Below, in pieces: positions 37,001 to 44,859 of a stretch of DNA of 64,000 bases. The first letter of the stretch is position 1; each line of letters starts with the position of its first letter. Both the position numbers and the translations under genes were made by a program. The stretch comes from an uncultured Flaviramulus sp. (lineage in GTDB: Bacteria; Bacteroidota; Bacteroidia; Flavobacteriales; Flavobacteriaceae): NCBI GenBank assembly GCA_947495125.1, contig CANLXL010000001.1:186001-250000 (forward strand). The letters are read 5' to 3'. Below the pieces are notes generated by a model. It had not been told where the DNA came from. It searched no databases and saw nothing but the letters and a program-made list of their open reading frames with translations.

Positions 37001-38958
37001 TTAGTCTCTACTATTTTCCATATTCTGTCAATACGTGTCAAAGAGGTCGTAATACCACTTGCAATAGTTATCGTATTTGTATTTGTGCCGGAAAATGACG
37101 CATTATTATTTCCCCAAACCAAAAAATCACCATCTTTTTCAAATTCATTTGTATTTGTACTATTCGTTGTATAAACACCTCCAAGACCGATGGCAACCTC
37201 ATTAACGAGGTTTAATGTTTTTGATTGTTTTTGGTTTAAATCTGAAATTGAATCCCTACCAATTCCGGCTATATGATAATTATAACCCGCATTTGCAGTA
37301 ATATCCCAAACTTTATCATCAAATGAATTTATATAATCCTTTTGAGCTTCTGTAGAACTCCCTAAAGTGATACCATATTTAATCCCTAAATAAGATTCTA
37401 TTTTTTGTCGATCGGCATCTGAAACACGTTCAGCAAATGTAAATACCTCAGCGACACGTCCATTTAAACTCCCCTGTACGTCAAAGTTCTTTCCGATCCA
37501 ATATTCTGTCCCTAAAATAGGTGGTCCGGAACTGCCAACATTTGCAAAAGCAAGATCATTGACTGAACTCGTAGTTAAGACATTAGAGTTATATAATATA
37601 TCCTGACCCGTTGGCGAAGACGCTGCATTATTTCTAATGTTAATAATACCGGCATTCGCATAGGACGAACCAATTTCTGCTTCTCCATTATAATTTCCAC
37701 CACCTGGAATATCCTGATTGTAGGATAAAGTCTCATTGGTAAATTCGGATGAATAATCTCCGAAACCAACACCTGTCATATCTCCGGCACTACCAGAAGA
37801 TACTCCTGCAAAAATAGTGTTTCTTGAAGACGCACTTGTCATTGTGGCATCCGGAATCATAACTATAAAAATATCCTGACTATAAAAGCCGTTTGTGCTA
37901 TTATACATAAACTGCTCTATACTCGATCCGTTATTCTCAAATTTTACTACGGGGTTGAAATTGATATTATCTGTATTGGTATTTAAATACGTAGGTTGTT
38001 TAGCCGCAACCGGTTGAATTGCATCTTTACCATTAGTTCCTAAATCTTGCCATTCTGATACTTTAGAAGCAGATTCAACAATACCTCTTGTTGATTTTAG
38101 CCAAAGTCTAAAATCTGCTGTAATACCCCCTGGTCCGGGAATATTCTCATTGAACATCTCTGCCTCAACCGTAAAAGTAAACGTAGTATTATCTGTATTG
38201 TCAACGCTGATGATAGCCGATTGAACACCTGTTCCTCCCACTGGGGCGGTAAATGTAACATTAATAACAATATAAGAGTATGGGGCCAATCCAATATAAG
38301 GAATAGGATAGGGTGATGATACGGCAAAATCTGAATTTGAACTCGATAAGGACGTAAGGTCTAAATTGCAACTACCTATATTAGCCAAAGCGTAAGTACG
38401 CGTTACAGTCGCGCCTTCATCGACCACTCCAAAGTAAGTATTATTGTCATCAGAAGTTGTTGTATCTCCGTGAAAAATATCTCCATTCGGAAAACTGGCA
38501 CCAAAGACATAGATCTCGGGAGCTGAATTGACTTCCAACGTGAAAGTAAAATCGGCTTGATTTTTTATTTCTATAGTAACTAAAGTACTCGTCGTTGCAC
38601 AGCTTGGACTAATATTCTCAACTTCAAAATCAAGATATTTATTCTTATTACCTCCACAGGATGTCTGCTTTATATTTTTTTTAGGATTACCGGGTGATAT
38701 ATTAAAATCTGTTGTATTTGAAATATCAACATCTTGAACTTTTAGTTTTTTATTGTTTTTACAGTTCCCTGGGTCAATATTCGTGATTCTGAAATCCAGA
38801 CTATTCCCGGCGTTAATGGTTATGGTCGAACCTTGAGTGACCACAGCCCCACCGATAATTTCAACTTGAATCACTTGTGCATTACTAGCAATACCAACTA
38901 GCACCAAAAGTGCTAGCCAACTACATTTTAATAGTTTGTGGAGAGTATTTTTTTTCAC
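34036..38958 (-). CDS. Giant secreted protein with T9SS type A sorting domain
   Basis: A 1640-residue exported protein. The signal peptide ends ASNAQ. It has an immunoglobulin-like N-terminal region (ASFPNGDIFHGDTTT, resembling choice-of-anchor D modules), then a DUF8202-like segment (ADFRLWLKSTRGI). A concanavalin/LamG-type lectin domain lies near residues 740-900 (FSISSWIKC...DGKWHHLTFIYDSGTILMYVDG). The last about 70 residues are a T9SS CTD ending NPGAYIVKLFTEKGVVSKKAVIK. It is a likely client of the GldKLMN and PorT system in this window and probably a surface adhesin. The start codon is GTG. Its ligand is unknown. Confidence 0.9.
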   Translation of the reverse strand: MKKNTLHKLLKCSWLALLVLVGIASNAQVIQVEIIGGAVVTQGSTITINAGNSLDFRITNIDPGNCKNNKKLKVQDVDISNTTDFNISPGNPKKNIKQTSCGGNKNKYLDFEVENISPSCATTSTLVTIEIKNQADFTFTLEVNSAPEIYVFGASFPNGDIFHGDTTTSDDNNTYFGVVDEGATVTRTYALANIGSCNLDLTSLSSSNSDFAVSSPYPIPYIGLAPYSYIVINVTFTAPVGGTGVQSAIISVDNTDNTTFTFTVEAEMFNENIPGPGGITADFRLWLKSTRGIVESASKVSEWQDLGTNGKDAIQPVAAKQPTYLNTNTDNINFNPVVKFENNGSSIEQFMYNSTNGFYSQDIFIVMIPDATMTSASSRNTIFAGVSSGSAGDMTGVGFGDYSSEFTNETLSYNQDIPGGGNYNGEAEIGSSYANAGIINIRNNAASSPTGQDILYNSNVLTTSSVNDLAFANVGSSGPPILGTEYWIGKNFDVQGSLNGRVAEVFTFAERVSDADRQKIESYLGIKYGITLGSSTEAQKDYINSFDDKVWDITANAGYNYHIAGIGRDSISDLNQKQSKTLNLVNEVAIGLGGVYTTNSTNTNEFEKDGDFLVWGNNNASFSGTNTNTITIASGITTSLTRIDRIWKIVETNNHVNGDVETVYLTIPSAAFSGFSKLASEEYALIVADNANFANGDIIDVVPLRSEDAGVTLQTWYDFDGTKFFTFGKVSNLAENHAISFASGDYLVGEYSLNLNVDSFSISSWIKCAANASNRTVMAKGEKLQIRLNTSGYVEVYIDDAVTPKYTSNMDVDDGKWHHLTFIYDSGTILMYVDGVLDKSVQDIVHPSPNSNHYAIGAVYIDKDNVINPLLGDIDEVHVWDLALSQDQVRYLMNQEIERFDVSGTDYTSGKIIPYATTSNEIVSIPWSSLRVYYDFNSFYGSTIEGLTDDRFFLRLKYLNKDKTLVESQTTPLPYVSANNGAWDTAATWSNNADQIIPNSLSLDGTTVIDWNIVEIGHNITSGDRNISLLGLTQTTGALTISDPGETQDETNSGQGLTISHYLELDGVIDLVGESQLIQTEGSIIDADSGGYIERDQQGTANAFNYNYWSSSVGPIAGNTATRGTGASTTNTNHTLTAVLNDGTLSGSYAGINFDPSSSASDGTPPPPGFIKTISSYWLYKFYGPENDYSAWAKIDESSSLLAGEGFTMKGTSGAVSISNEQNYVFKGLPNNGDITLDLDKTSGDVARLIGNPYPSALDATEFILDNLSIADGGNNTNGTIFNGALYFWDHFGEENTHLLKGYVGGYATRNLIGGAVAVSNDSRINHTSNGGSAAAGTKTPGEYIPVNQGFFVSTALDGFDNDNGTPILTVDGGDIVFKNSQRVFYIEDGATSLFLKSSKDKKTSQQSYKNKNAIPTIKLMFNSPKGYHRQIVLGAHKNASNHFDMGYDAFMADVNEEDMFWDFNNNKFVIQGVNAINETQEFPLGIIVKQPGFASINVDVLENVDTSLSLYVKDEQTGIVHHINHKPFQIHLESGTYTERFKLVFENNSNKLLHSGELDKRINDIRVFYDTESSAVKVINKYNINISGITLYNILGQDVKSVKLNSTGDLSIPISVNPGAYIVKLFTEKGVVSKKAVIK

Positions 38959-38989
38959 CTGACAAATTTTTAATCCCTCAATTATTTTT

Positions 38990-38997
38990 CAAACATA
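38990..38997 (-). promoter_or_regulatory. Promoter -7 box of the giant T9SS protein gene
   Basis: TATGTTTG on the minus strand matches TAnnTTTG, about 31 bp before the GTG start. Confidence 0.55.
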
Positions 38998-39138
38998 ATG
39001 AATAATATTTTAAATAATCGATAAAAAGATCAAAATATACGATGAAATACATTTTTTTATGAAAATACGCTATAATTTGAAAGAAAAAGAATACATTCGG
39101 TATAGTATTATTAACCTAACTAAAATAAAAGTCTGAAA

Positions 39139-39207
39139 ATGCGTTTAAAATATATTAGAATTATACTAACTTTAGTTTTTCTAATACAAAGGGCAAAATC
39201 ACAATAA
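39139..39207 (+). CDS. 22-codon signal-peptide-like micro-ORF
   Basis: An ATG frame reading MRLKYIRIILTLVFLIQRAKSQ and then stop: basic start, hydrophobic core, and an end (AKSQ) that looks like a cleavage site. It lies 16 bp before a TPR gene that has its own signal peptide. It may be the remnant of a deleted exported gene, a leader peptide, or chance. Confidence 0.35.
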   Translation: MRLKYIRIILTLVFLIQRAKSQ

Positions 39208-39223
39208 ACCTCCGATCCATAGA

Positions 39224-40180
39224 ATGAAAAAAATCTACCTTATCATATTAGCCTTATTTCCGCTGCTAACCTATGGTCAAGCGAATAAAATATTCAGAAA
39301 AGCTCTAAAAGCAACAGATCTAAACGAACGTGTAGAGCTTTTCACTCAAGTCATTAATTTAGATCCGAAAAAATTAGATGCCTATTTCTATAGAGGTATT
39401 GCAAAAAATGATTTAGGCGATTATGAGGGTGCCATTATAGATTATTCTAAAATCATTGTATTTGATCCTGATGCGGACACCTATTATAATCGCGGAAATT
39501 CTAAATACAGTTTACAAGATTTTGAAGGTGCTAAACAAGATTACGAAAGCGCGATAAAACTAGATCCAAACTTTATTGATGCTATGTACAGTCTTGGTTG
39601 CGCAAAATACGACTTAGGGGACTATAAAAATGCTATTACCGATTTCACTAAAGTATTAAGCCAAGCCCCTCAAGCCAAAATTTTTACTTTGAGAGCTTCT
39701 GCATATAGAGCGCTTAAAGATTATAAAGAAGCACTTAAAGATTATACCTATGCCATATTAATTACTGGGAATTCTGATGATTATTACAACCGTGGTGAGT
39801 TTTATCTTAGCGTTAATCTTTATAAAAAAGCAAATGCCGATTTTTCGAAATCCATTAAACTTAATACTAACAATAGTTTTGCTTATTTTTTTCGAGGCAC
39901 CACATACCTTCTTTTAGGTAAATATGAGCATGCTATATCTGATTTTACCAAATCACTGGAATTTGACATTACCGACTTTGATGCCATGTTAGGCTTAGCC
40001 TTGTCCTACAATAAGCTTAACGATTTTAACCGTGCAAAAATGTATTTTCAAAAAGCCAAAACCATATTATCCTCAAATAAAAATGACGCTGAAGGCTTAA
40101 CGCTTTTTAAAAATACTTATTGGTCGCAAAACCAAAACTATATATTCTCCAAAGACTATGAAGCCCTTAACGCACTATAA
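39224..40180 (+). CDS. Exported tetratricopeptide repeat protein
   Basis: A 318-residue periplasmic protein. The signal peptide is residues 1-18 (LLTYGQ). The rest is about seven TPR units of 34 residues, with the typical pattern as in 'AYFYRGIAKNDLGDYEGAI' and 'AYFFRGTTYLLLGKYEHAI'. TPR proteins hold protein partners; the partner here is unknown. It is divergent from the giant T9SS gene and convergent with rsmG, 9 bp from its stop. Confidence 0.88.
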   Translation: MKKIYLIILALFPLLTYGQANKIFRKALKATDLNERVELFTQVINLDPKKLDAYFYRGIAKNDLGDYEGAIIDYSKIIVFDPDADTYYNRGNSKYSLQDFEGAKQDYESAIKLDPNFIDAMYSLGCAKYDLGDYKNAITDFTKVLSQAPQAKIFTLRASAYRALKDYKEALKDYTYAILITGNSDDYYNRGEFYLSVNLYKKANADFSKSIKLNTNNSFAYFFRGTTYLLLGKYEHAISDFTKSLEFDITDFDAMLGLALSYNKLNDFNRAKMYFQKAKTILSSNKNDAEGLTLFKNTYWSQNQNYIFSKDYEALNAL

Positions 40181-40189
40181 ATTAAAGAA

Positions 40190-40819
40190 TCAGCCTTTAT
40201 ATTTTAACGGCAAATGCACCACTTTTTTGGTCTCGTAAAAGTCCTCGTCATAAAAATCGCTTAAATTAAAAATAGTTACCGATTTATAATCTTTCAACTC
40301 TTCTGTTAAATCACCACCTTTTAAATACAATATGCCATTTTTTAGTTCATGGTTTTGCTGTTTTGCAATTTTGCCTTTAACCCAATGAACAAATGTAGGC
40401 ATAATAGCAACGGCACGGCTTACAATAAAATCGTAAGTATCATTTATCGCTTCTACCCTGCTATGCGCTGTTTTTACATTAGTAAGCCCTAAACCTAGAA
40501 CCACCTCATTAACAACCTTTATTTTTTTTGCTATACTGTCGACCAAATGGAAAGAACTTTCAGGATATAATATAGCTAAAGGAATACCCGGAAACCCTCC
40601 GCCCGTGCCGACATCAAGAATTTTACTTCCAGCTTTGAATTCAACAACCTTCGCAATTGCCATTGAATGTAGTACATGCCTTAAATAGAGTTCATCAATA
40701 TCCTTGCGAGAAACTACATTAATTTTTAAATTCCAGTCGTGATAGAGTGCTTCTAACTTTTCAAACTTATCTTTTTGATCTACGGTTAAGTTTGGGAAAT
40801 ACTTTAAAATAAGTTCCAT
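40190..40819 (-). CDS. rsmG: 16S rRNA (guanine-527-N7)-methyltransferase RsmG
   Basis: Methylates G527 of 16S rRNA; loss gives low-level streptomycin resistance in other bacteria. The 209 residues contain the SAM-binding motif ILDVGTGGGFPGIPLAI, the NPPF-like family stretch VSRAVAIMP and the ending KKVVHLPLKYKG. It is a single gene between a convergent TPR gene and a divergent desaturase. Confidence 0.95.
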   Translation of the reverse strand: MELILKYFPNLTVDQKDKFEKLEALYHDWNLKINVVSRKDIDELYLRHVLHSMAIAKVVEFKAGSKILDVGTGGGFPGIPLAILYPESSFHLVDSIAKKIKVVNEVVLGLGLTNVKTAHSRVEAINDTYDFIVSRAVAIMPTFVHWVKGKIAKQQNHELKNGILYLKGGDLTEELKDYKSVTIFNLSDFYDEDFYETKKVVHLPLKYKG

Positions 40820-40993
40820 CTACAATGCGTTCTTTAATAAATGTGTGCTATACAATTTGGTTTAGTAAACATTTCTATTTGTAAAGATTTTTTTAACTAA
40901 ACACAATTCATTGGTGTTAAATTTTCAACAAAAATATACTTTTTATATCCATTTTTTTACAAAAAAATGGTTTTACTTAAGTTGGTTTATACC

Positions 40994-41001
40994 TATCTTT
41001 G
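40994..41001 (+). promoter_or_regulatory. Promoter -7 box of the desaturase gene
   Basis: TATCTTTG matches TAnnTTTG, 54 bp before the desaturase ATG. A TTTT at about 40971 could serve as a weak -33. Confidence 0.55.
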
Positions 41002-41055
41002 CGCCGATTAGGTATGACATAAATATTATAGATCATCATATTTAAAATTAATAGC

Positions 41056-42150
41056 ATGGCAAAACAAACTCTTACTTTTTCAAGAACGGACTCTGCAAAG
41101 TTTTTTAAAACCTTAAATAAGCGCGTTAATGACTACTTTAAGGACAATAACATTAAGCGTACAGGAAACTGGAAACTCTATACTAAAGCAGTCGTTATGT
41201 TTGCTTTACTTATTGTTCCCGTTGTTTTGGTTTTTACGATTGACTTACCGGGATGGGCACAAATATTATGTATGATTACCGTTGGAATAGGTATGGCAGG
41301 TGTTGGAATGAATGTTATGCACGATGCTAACCATGGTTCTTTTTCGAGTAAAAAATGGGTTAATAAATTAATGGGAAGCAGCATTTATATTTTAGCCGGA
41401 AACGATTATAACTGGAAAGTACAGCACAATGTATTACACCATACTTATACTAATATTCAAGGGCATGATGAAGACATTGATGCCGGAAGAATTATTCGCT
41501 TTTCAAAGCATGCAAAATGGTTCAGAATTCACAAATACCAACGTTTTTATGCTTTCTTTTTATATGGCTTATTAACTGTAAACTGGGCCATCACCACCGA
41601 TTTCATACAATCTTATCAATATTTAAAAAGAAAATTATCCTACGGTAAATTCCCGAACCCTGCAACGCAATGGACCAAGCTCATTATTGGGAAAATCATC
41701 TATTATGCAGTATGGATCGTATTACCGTTATCACTAGGTTTTGCTTGGTGGCAGGTTTTAATAGGCTTCTTAATTATGCATTATACGGCAGGCATTATTT
41801 TAAGTGTTATTTTTCAATTGGCACATGTTATGCCAAATACAGAAATGCCTTTGCCAGACGAAAAGGGCAACATGAAAAATACATGGGCTATTCATCAATT
41901 ATTTACAACATCCAACTTTTCACCTGAAAGTTGGTTAGTCGAATTTTATACCGGGGGGTTAAACAGACAGGTTGAACATCATCTATTTGCTAATATTAGC
42001 CATGTTCATTATAGCAAAATAGCAAAAATAGTTAAAGAAACGGCCAAAGAATTTAGCTTACCGTACAATGAATACAGTACTTTTTGGCAAGCGGTTTCAG
42101 AACATTACAATCAATTAAAAGTACTAGGAAGAAAACCTAGCTTAGCCTAA
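41056..42150 (+). CDS. Membrane fatty acid desaturase
   Basis: A di-iron acyl desaturase of the inner membrane, 364 residues. The three histidine boxes are present: HDANH (89-93), HNVLHH (124-129) and QVEHHLF near residue 305. Four transmembrane helices flank them (two near 45-85 and two near 210-245). It introduces a double bond into acyl chains, probably to keep membranes fluid in the cold. The aminotransferase gene follows after 30 bp, so co-transcription is likely but may have no biochemical meaning. Confidence 0.92.
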   Translation: MAKQTLTFSRTDSAKFFKTLNKRVNDYFKDNNIKRTGNWKLYTKAVVMFALLIVPVVLVFTIDLPGWAQILCMITVGIGMAGVGMNVMHDANHGSFSSKKWVNKLMGSSIYILAGNDYNWKVQHNVLHHTYTNIQGHDEDIDAGRIIRFSKHAKWFRIHKYQRFYAFFLYGLLTVNWAITTDFIQSYQYLKRKLSYGKFPNPATQWTKLIIGKIIYYAVWIVLPLSLGFAWWQVLIGFLIMHYTAGIILSVIFQLAHVMPNTEMPLPDEKGNMKNTWAIHQLFTTSNFSPESWLVEFYTGGLNRQVEHHLFANISHVHYSKIAKIVKETAKEFSLPYNEYSTFWQAVSEHYNQLKVLGRKPSLA

Positions 42151-42180
42151 ACTACAAATATTTCATAAATACATAAACAC

Positions 42181-43365
42181 ATGAGCTTACTTTCCGACAG
42201 AATTTTAAACATGTCGACATCTGCAACTTTAGCCATGGCTGCTAAAGCGAGAGAATTAAGAACAGAAGGAAAAGATATTATTGGCTTAAGCCTGGGAGAA
42301 CCAGATTTTAATACGCCCGATTTTATTAAAGACGAAGCCATTAAAGCGATTAACGAAGATTACAACTCCTACACACCAGTTGATGGTTATGTAGAGCTTA
42401 AAGAAGCAATTATTAACAAGTTTAAACGCGATAACAACTTAAGATATACACTACCTCAAATTGTCGTGTCTACTGGTGCTAAACAATCTTTAGCAAATAT
42501 TGCCGGTGTGATGCTAAACAAGGGCGACGAGGTACTTTTACCCTGCCCTTATTGGGTAAGTTATTCAGATATCGTGAAGTTAAATGACGGTGTCCCCGTA
42601 GAAGTCAAAACTTCTATTGACACTGATTTTAAAATGACTTCGGAACAACTTGAAGCTGCCATAACACCGAAGACCAAAATGATATGGTTTAGCTCACCTT
42701 GTAACCCAAGTGGATCGGTTTATAGCGAAACTGAATTAAGAGCTCTAGCCGATGTTTTGGTAAAGTATCCTAATGTTTATGTAGTTTCTGATGAAATCTA
42801 TGAGCATATCAATTATACAGGTGGTCATGCCAGTATGGCTCAGTTTGATGATATGTACGATCGTACCATTACCGTAAATGGTGTTTCTAAGGCCTTTGCT
42901 ATGACTGGATGGCGTATAGGTTATATTGGTGCTCCGGAAAAAATAGCAAGGGCTTGCAATAAAATGCAAGGTCAGATTACCAGTGGAGCAAACTGTATTG
43001 CACAACGTGCTGTAATTACCGCTTTAAACGAATCGCCAACACGCGTAAAATATATGATCGATGAGTTTAAAGTACGTCGTGATTTAGTTTTAGATTTACT
43101 AAACAATATTGATGGCTTTAAATCGAATACACCCGACGGTGCTTTTTATGTATTTCCAGATATTTCTGATTTTTTCGGAAAAACATTACGAGGCAAAACG
43201 ATAAATAATGCGACAGACTTTTCTTTGTATTTGTTAGAAGAAGCCCTTGTGGCAACGGTTACCGGTGATGCTTTTGGAAATCCTAATTGCATTAGAATTT
43301 CCTATGCAGCTTCGCAAGAACAAATTATTGAAGCTATAAAACGTATTAAAGAAGCTGTTAGTTAA
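42181..43365 (+). CDS. Class I pyridoxal-phosphate aminotransferase (aspartate aminotransferase type)
   Basis: A 394-residue cytoplasmic enzyme. The cofactor lysine is in VSKAFAMTGWRIGYIG, near residue 237. The family stretches SLGEPDFNTP, YNSYTPVDGYVELK, SSPCNPSG and SDEIYEHI are intact, and the C-terminal arginine for the carboxylate is in NCIRISYA. It most likely interconverts aspartate and oxaloacetate with glutamate, but related enzymes vary in substrate. Confidence 0.92.
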   Translation: MSLLSDRILNMSTSATLAMAAKARELRTEGKDIIGLSLGEPDFNTPDFIKDEAIKAINEDYNSYTPVDGYVELKEAIINKFKRDNNLRYTLPQIVVSTGAKQSLANIAGVMLNKGDEVLLPCPYWVSYSDIVKLNDGVPVEVKTSIDTDFKMTSEQLEAAITPKTKMIWFSSPCNPSGSVYSETELRALADVLVKYPNVYVVSDEIYEHINYTGGHASMAQFDDMYDRTITVNGVSKAFAMTGWRIGYIGAPEKIARACNKMQGQITSGANCIAQRAVITALNESPTRVKYMIDEFKVRRDLVLDLLNNIDGFKSNTPDGAFYVFPDISDFFGKTLRGKTINNATDFSLYLLEEALVATVTGDAFGNPNCIRISYAASQEQIIEAIKRIKEAVS

Positions 43366-43394
43366 ATAATAGATTCTCTATAAACTTATATCTT

Positions 43395-43432
43395 AAGACC
43401 AGTGAGGCTTTAAAACCCAGCTGGTCTTTTTA
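43395..43432. terminator. Terminator after the aminotransferase gene
   Basis: An 8-bp stem (AAGACCAG / CTGGTCTT) with an 18-nt loop and a T-run. It lies in the gap to a convergent small gene. Confidence 0.7.
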
Positions 43433-43435
43433 TTT

Positions 43436-43696
43436 TCAGCTGTACATATAGAGAAAAAATAATGCTATAACTATTATTAAAAAAGCAAATACCTGTTTCT
43501 TCCTAATTTGTTTTTGATTTTTTTGCATGCTTTCTCTAATTTGTTTTAGCTGTTCTGGCGTAGCTTTTGGAAAATTAAATTGCTGACTTTTCGACCAATC
43601 ATAACCTCCAGTTGTCTTTCTAAATCGTCTAGACTTATCGAGTATTATAGATTTATTACTCTTAATTGTTGTTAAAAATGATTCTCCAAATGGCAT
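43436..43696 (-). CDS. Small tail-anchored membrane protein, paralogue A
   Basis: An 86-residue protein with no signal peptide, a basic amphipathic middle and one C-terminal membrane helix (about 66-84, FAFLIIVIALFFLYMY). Family-like motif FPKATPEQLKQIRE lies before the helix. The adjacent gene upstream encodes a paralogue with the same motif and layout. The fold suggests a cytoplasmic domain held on the membrane by its tail. I know no function. Confidence 0.75.
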   Translation of the reverse strand: MPFGESFLTTIKSNKSIILDKSRRFRKTTGGYDWSKSQQFNFPKATPEQLKQIRESMQKNQKQIRKKQVFAFLIIVIALFFLYMYS

Positions 43697-43706
43697 GGTA
43701 ATCTGC

Positions 43707-43988
43707 TTAATTATTAAGGTTAAAATAGGAATAACATATAATGATTGAAATCAACACAAACATCACTACCGCCAAAATAATATATTGCTTAATTCTAATT
43801 TGTTTATTTTCCTTTTGTAATTTCTCTCTAAGTCTTTTTAATTCGTGAGGCGTAGCTTTTGGAAACTCTGCCAGCTCAACATTAGAGTAGTTACCAGACA
43901 AACCACCATTCCCTATTTTTTTAGACAAAAGATTCCTGTTATTCTTCAAGGAAACATTGGCGTTCATCATTGATCCTTCCCCTCCCAT
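43707..43988 (-). CDS. Small tail-anchored membrane protein, paralogue B
   Basis: A 93-residue relative of the neighbouring gene, ending 10 bp before it. It begins MGGEGSMMNANVSLKNNRNLLSKK and shares FPKATPHELKRLREKLQKE and then a C-terminal membrane helix (about 69-88). The 'LKNNRNLL' N-terminus looks typical of a small flavobacterial protein family that I remember without a known role. Probably co-transcribed with paralogue A. Confidence 0.75.
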   Translation of the reverse strand: MGGEGSMMNANVSLKNNRNLLSKKIGNGGLSGNYSNVELAEFPKATPHELKRLREKLQKENKQIRIKQYIILAVVMFVLISIIICYSYFNLNN

Positions 43989-44219
43989 AATTTCTAATTT
44001 TAAAAGTTAAATCGTTTAATTCATCATTAAAACACCAAAACAGAACGTACAAATTGCTTGCCCAATACCTATATTTTTATTGAGTTCAATTAATTAAGAT
44101 ATAAAAGATTATTTTGAGATTAGCTCAAAGACCATCAGTTATCCATCGTAAAAACGCTTTAGATATATGTATCATATTTATTAAAATTGTTACACACATC
44201 AAAAGTTTTAAACGACTTA

Positions 44220-44477
44220 TTACGAAAAGATGGCAATCATAAATGTCGCGAAAGTTGATACTTTTAAAAGTACTTCAATACCAGAAGTAAATTTGTATTG
44301 AGTTCTTTTTAAGCGCTGTCTGATTCCAAAAACCGAATAGGGCACCGTAGTGCTAAAATTCTTTTTTACTATACTTTGGTAATTTGAATTTAATATACCC
44401 TCTGGTTTGCAGTGATTTTTATATCTACCCGGTTCAGGCAATGGTTCCAAATCTTCTGTTGTTAATACTAATTCCAT
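44220..44477 (-). CDS. Small protein with C-terminal hydrophobic helix
   Basis: An 85-residue frame with a Pro-rich start (MELVLTTEDLEPLPEPGRY), a basic middle (SVFGIRQRLKRTQYK) and a hydrophobic end (VLLKVSTFATFMIAIFS). It shares the overall build of the two paralogues downstream, but not their FPKATP motif. It lies 231 bp upstream of them on the same strand. I do not recognise a family. Confidence 0.55.
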   Translation of the reverse strand: MELVLTTEDLEPLPEPGRYKNHCKPEGILNSNYQSIVKKNFSTTVPYSVFGIRQRLKRTQYKFTSGIEVLLKVSTFATFMIAIFS

Positions 44478-44623
44478 GATTATAATTTTAATTGGTTATA
44501 TTGTTTAGACGCATATCCAACAAAATTGTTACAGAAAAGTGAATACCTAACAGATTAAAAACCAATACAAAACACCGAAACCACCATGAACACAAATGTT
44601 CCACAAAGAATCACAATTTTTGA

Positions 44624-44655
44624 CAAAAAAAGCCGTTAAAAATAAATTTAACGAC
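44624..44655 (-). terminator. Leftward terminator without a known gene
   Basis: A 10-bp stem with one G-T pair (AGCCGTTAAA / TTTAACGACT on the plus strand), a 6-nt loop and, leftward, seven T. No leftward coding frame of any size lies upstream of it before 44860. Confidence 0.55.
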
Positions 44656-44799
44656 TTCATGTTCATTGAATGGTAATTAATTTGAAAGCCCTTATTGCCA
44701 TCAAAAAACGTTATACAAATGAATGCATTTTATTGATTCATACATTGTGGTTTTTCCACATATTTTTCTTACATCATCAGTAAACAAGAAAACAATCTA

Positions 44800-44807
44800 T
44801 ATTTTTG
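44800..44807 (+). promoter_or_regulatory. Promoter -7 box of the response regulator gene
   Basis: TATTTTTG matches TAnnTTTG, 52 bp before the start at 44860. Confidence 0.5.
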
Positions 44808-44859
44808 CACCCCCAACCGTTGAAAACTTAATGACCTAACTCTAAAAAATAAGTTATTA

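Larger units (their letters stand above)
44478..44859. other. 382-bp gap before the response regulator
   Basis: No supported reading frame. It holds a leftward terminator without an obvious gene (44624-44655) and a promoter box for the response regulator (44800-44807). Confidence 0.6.
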
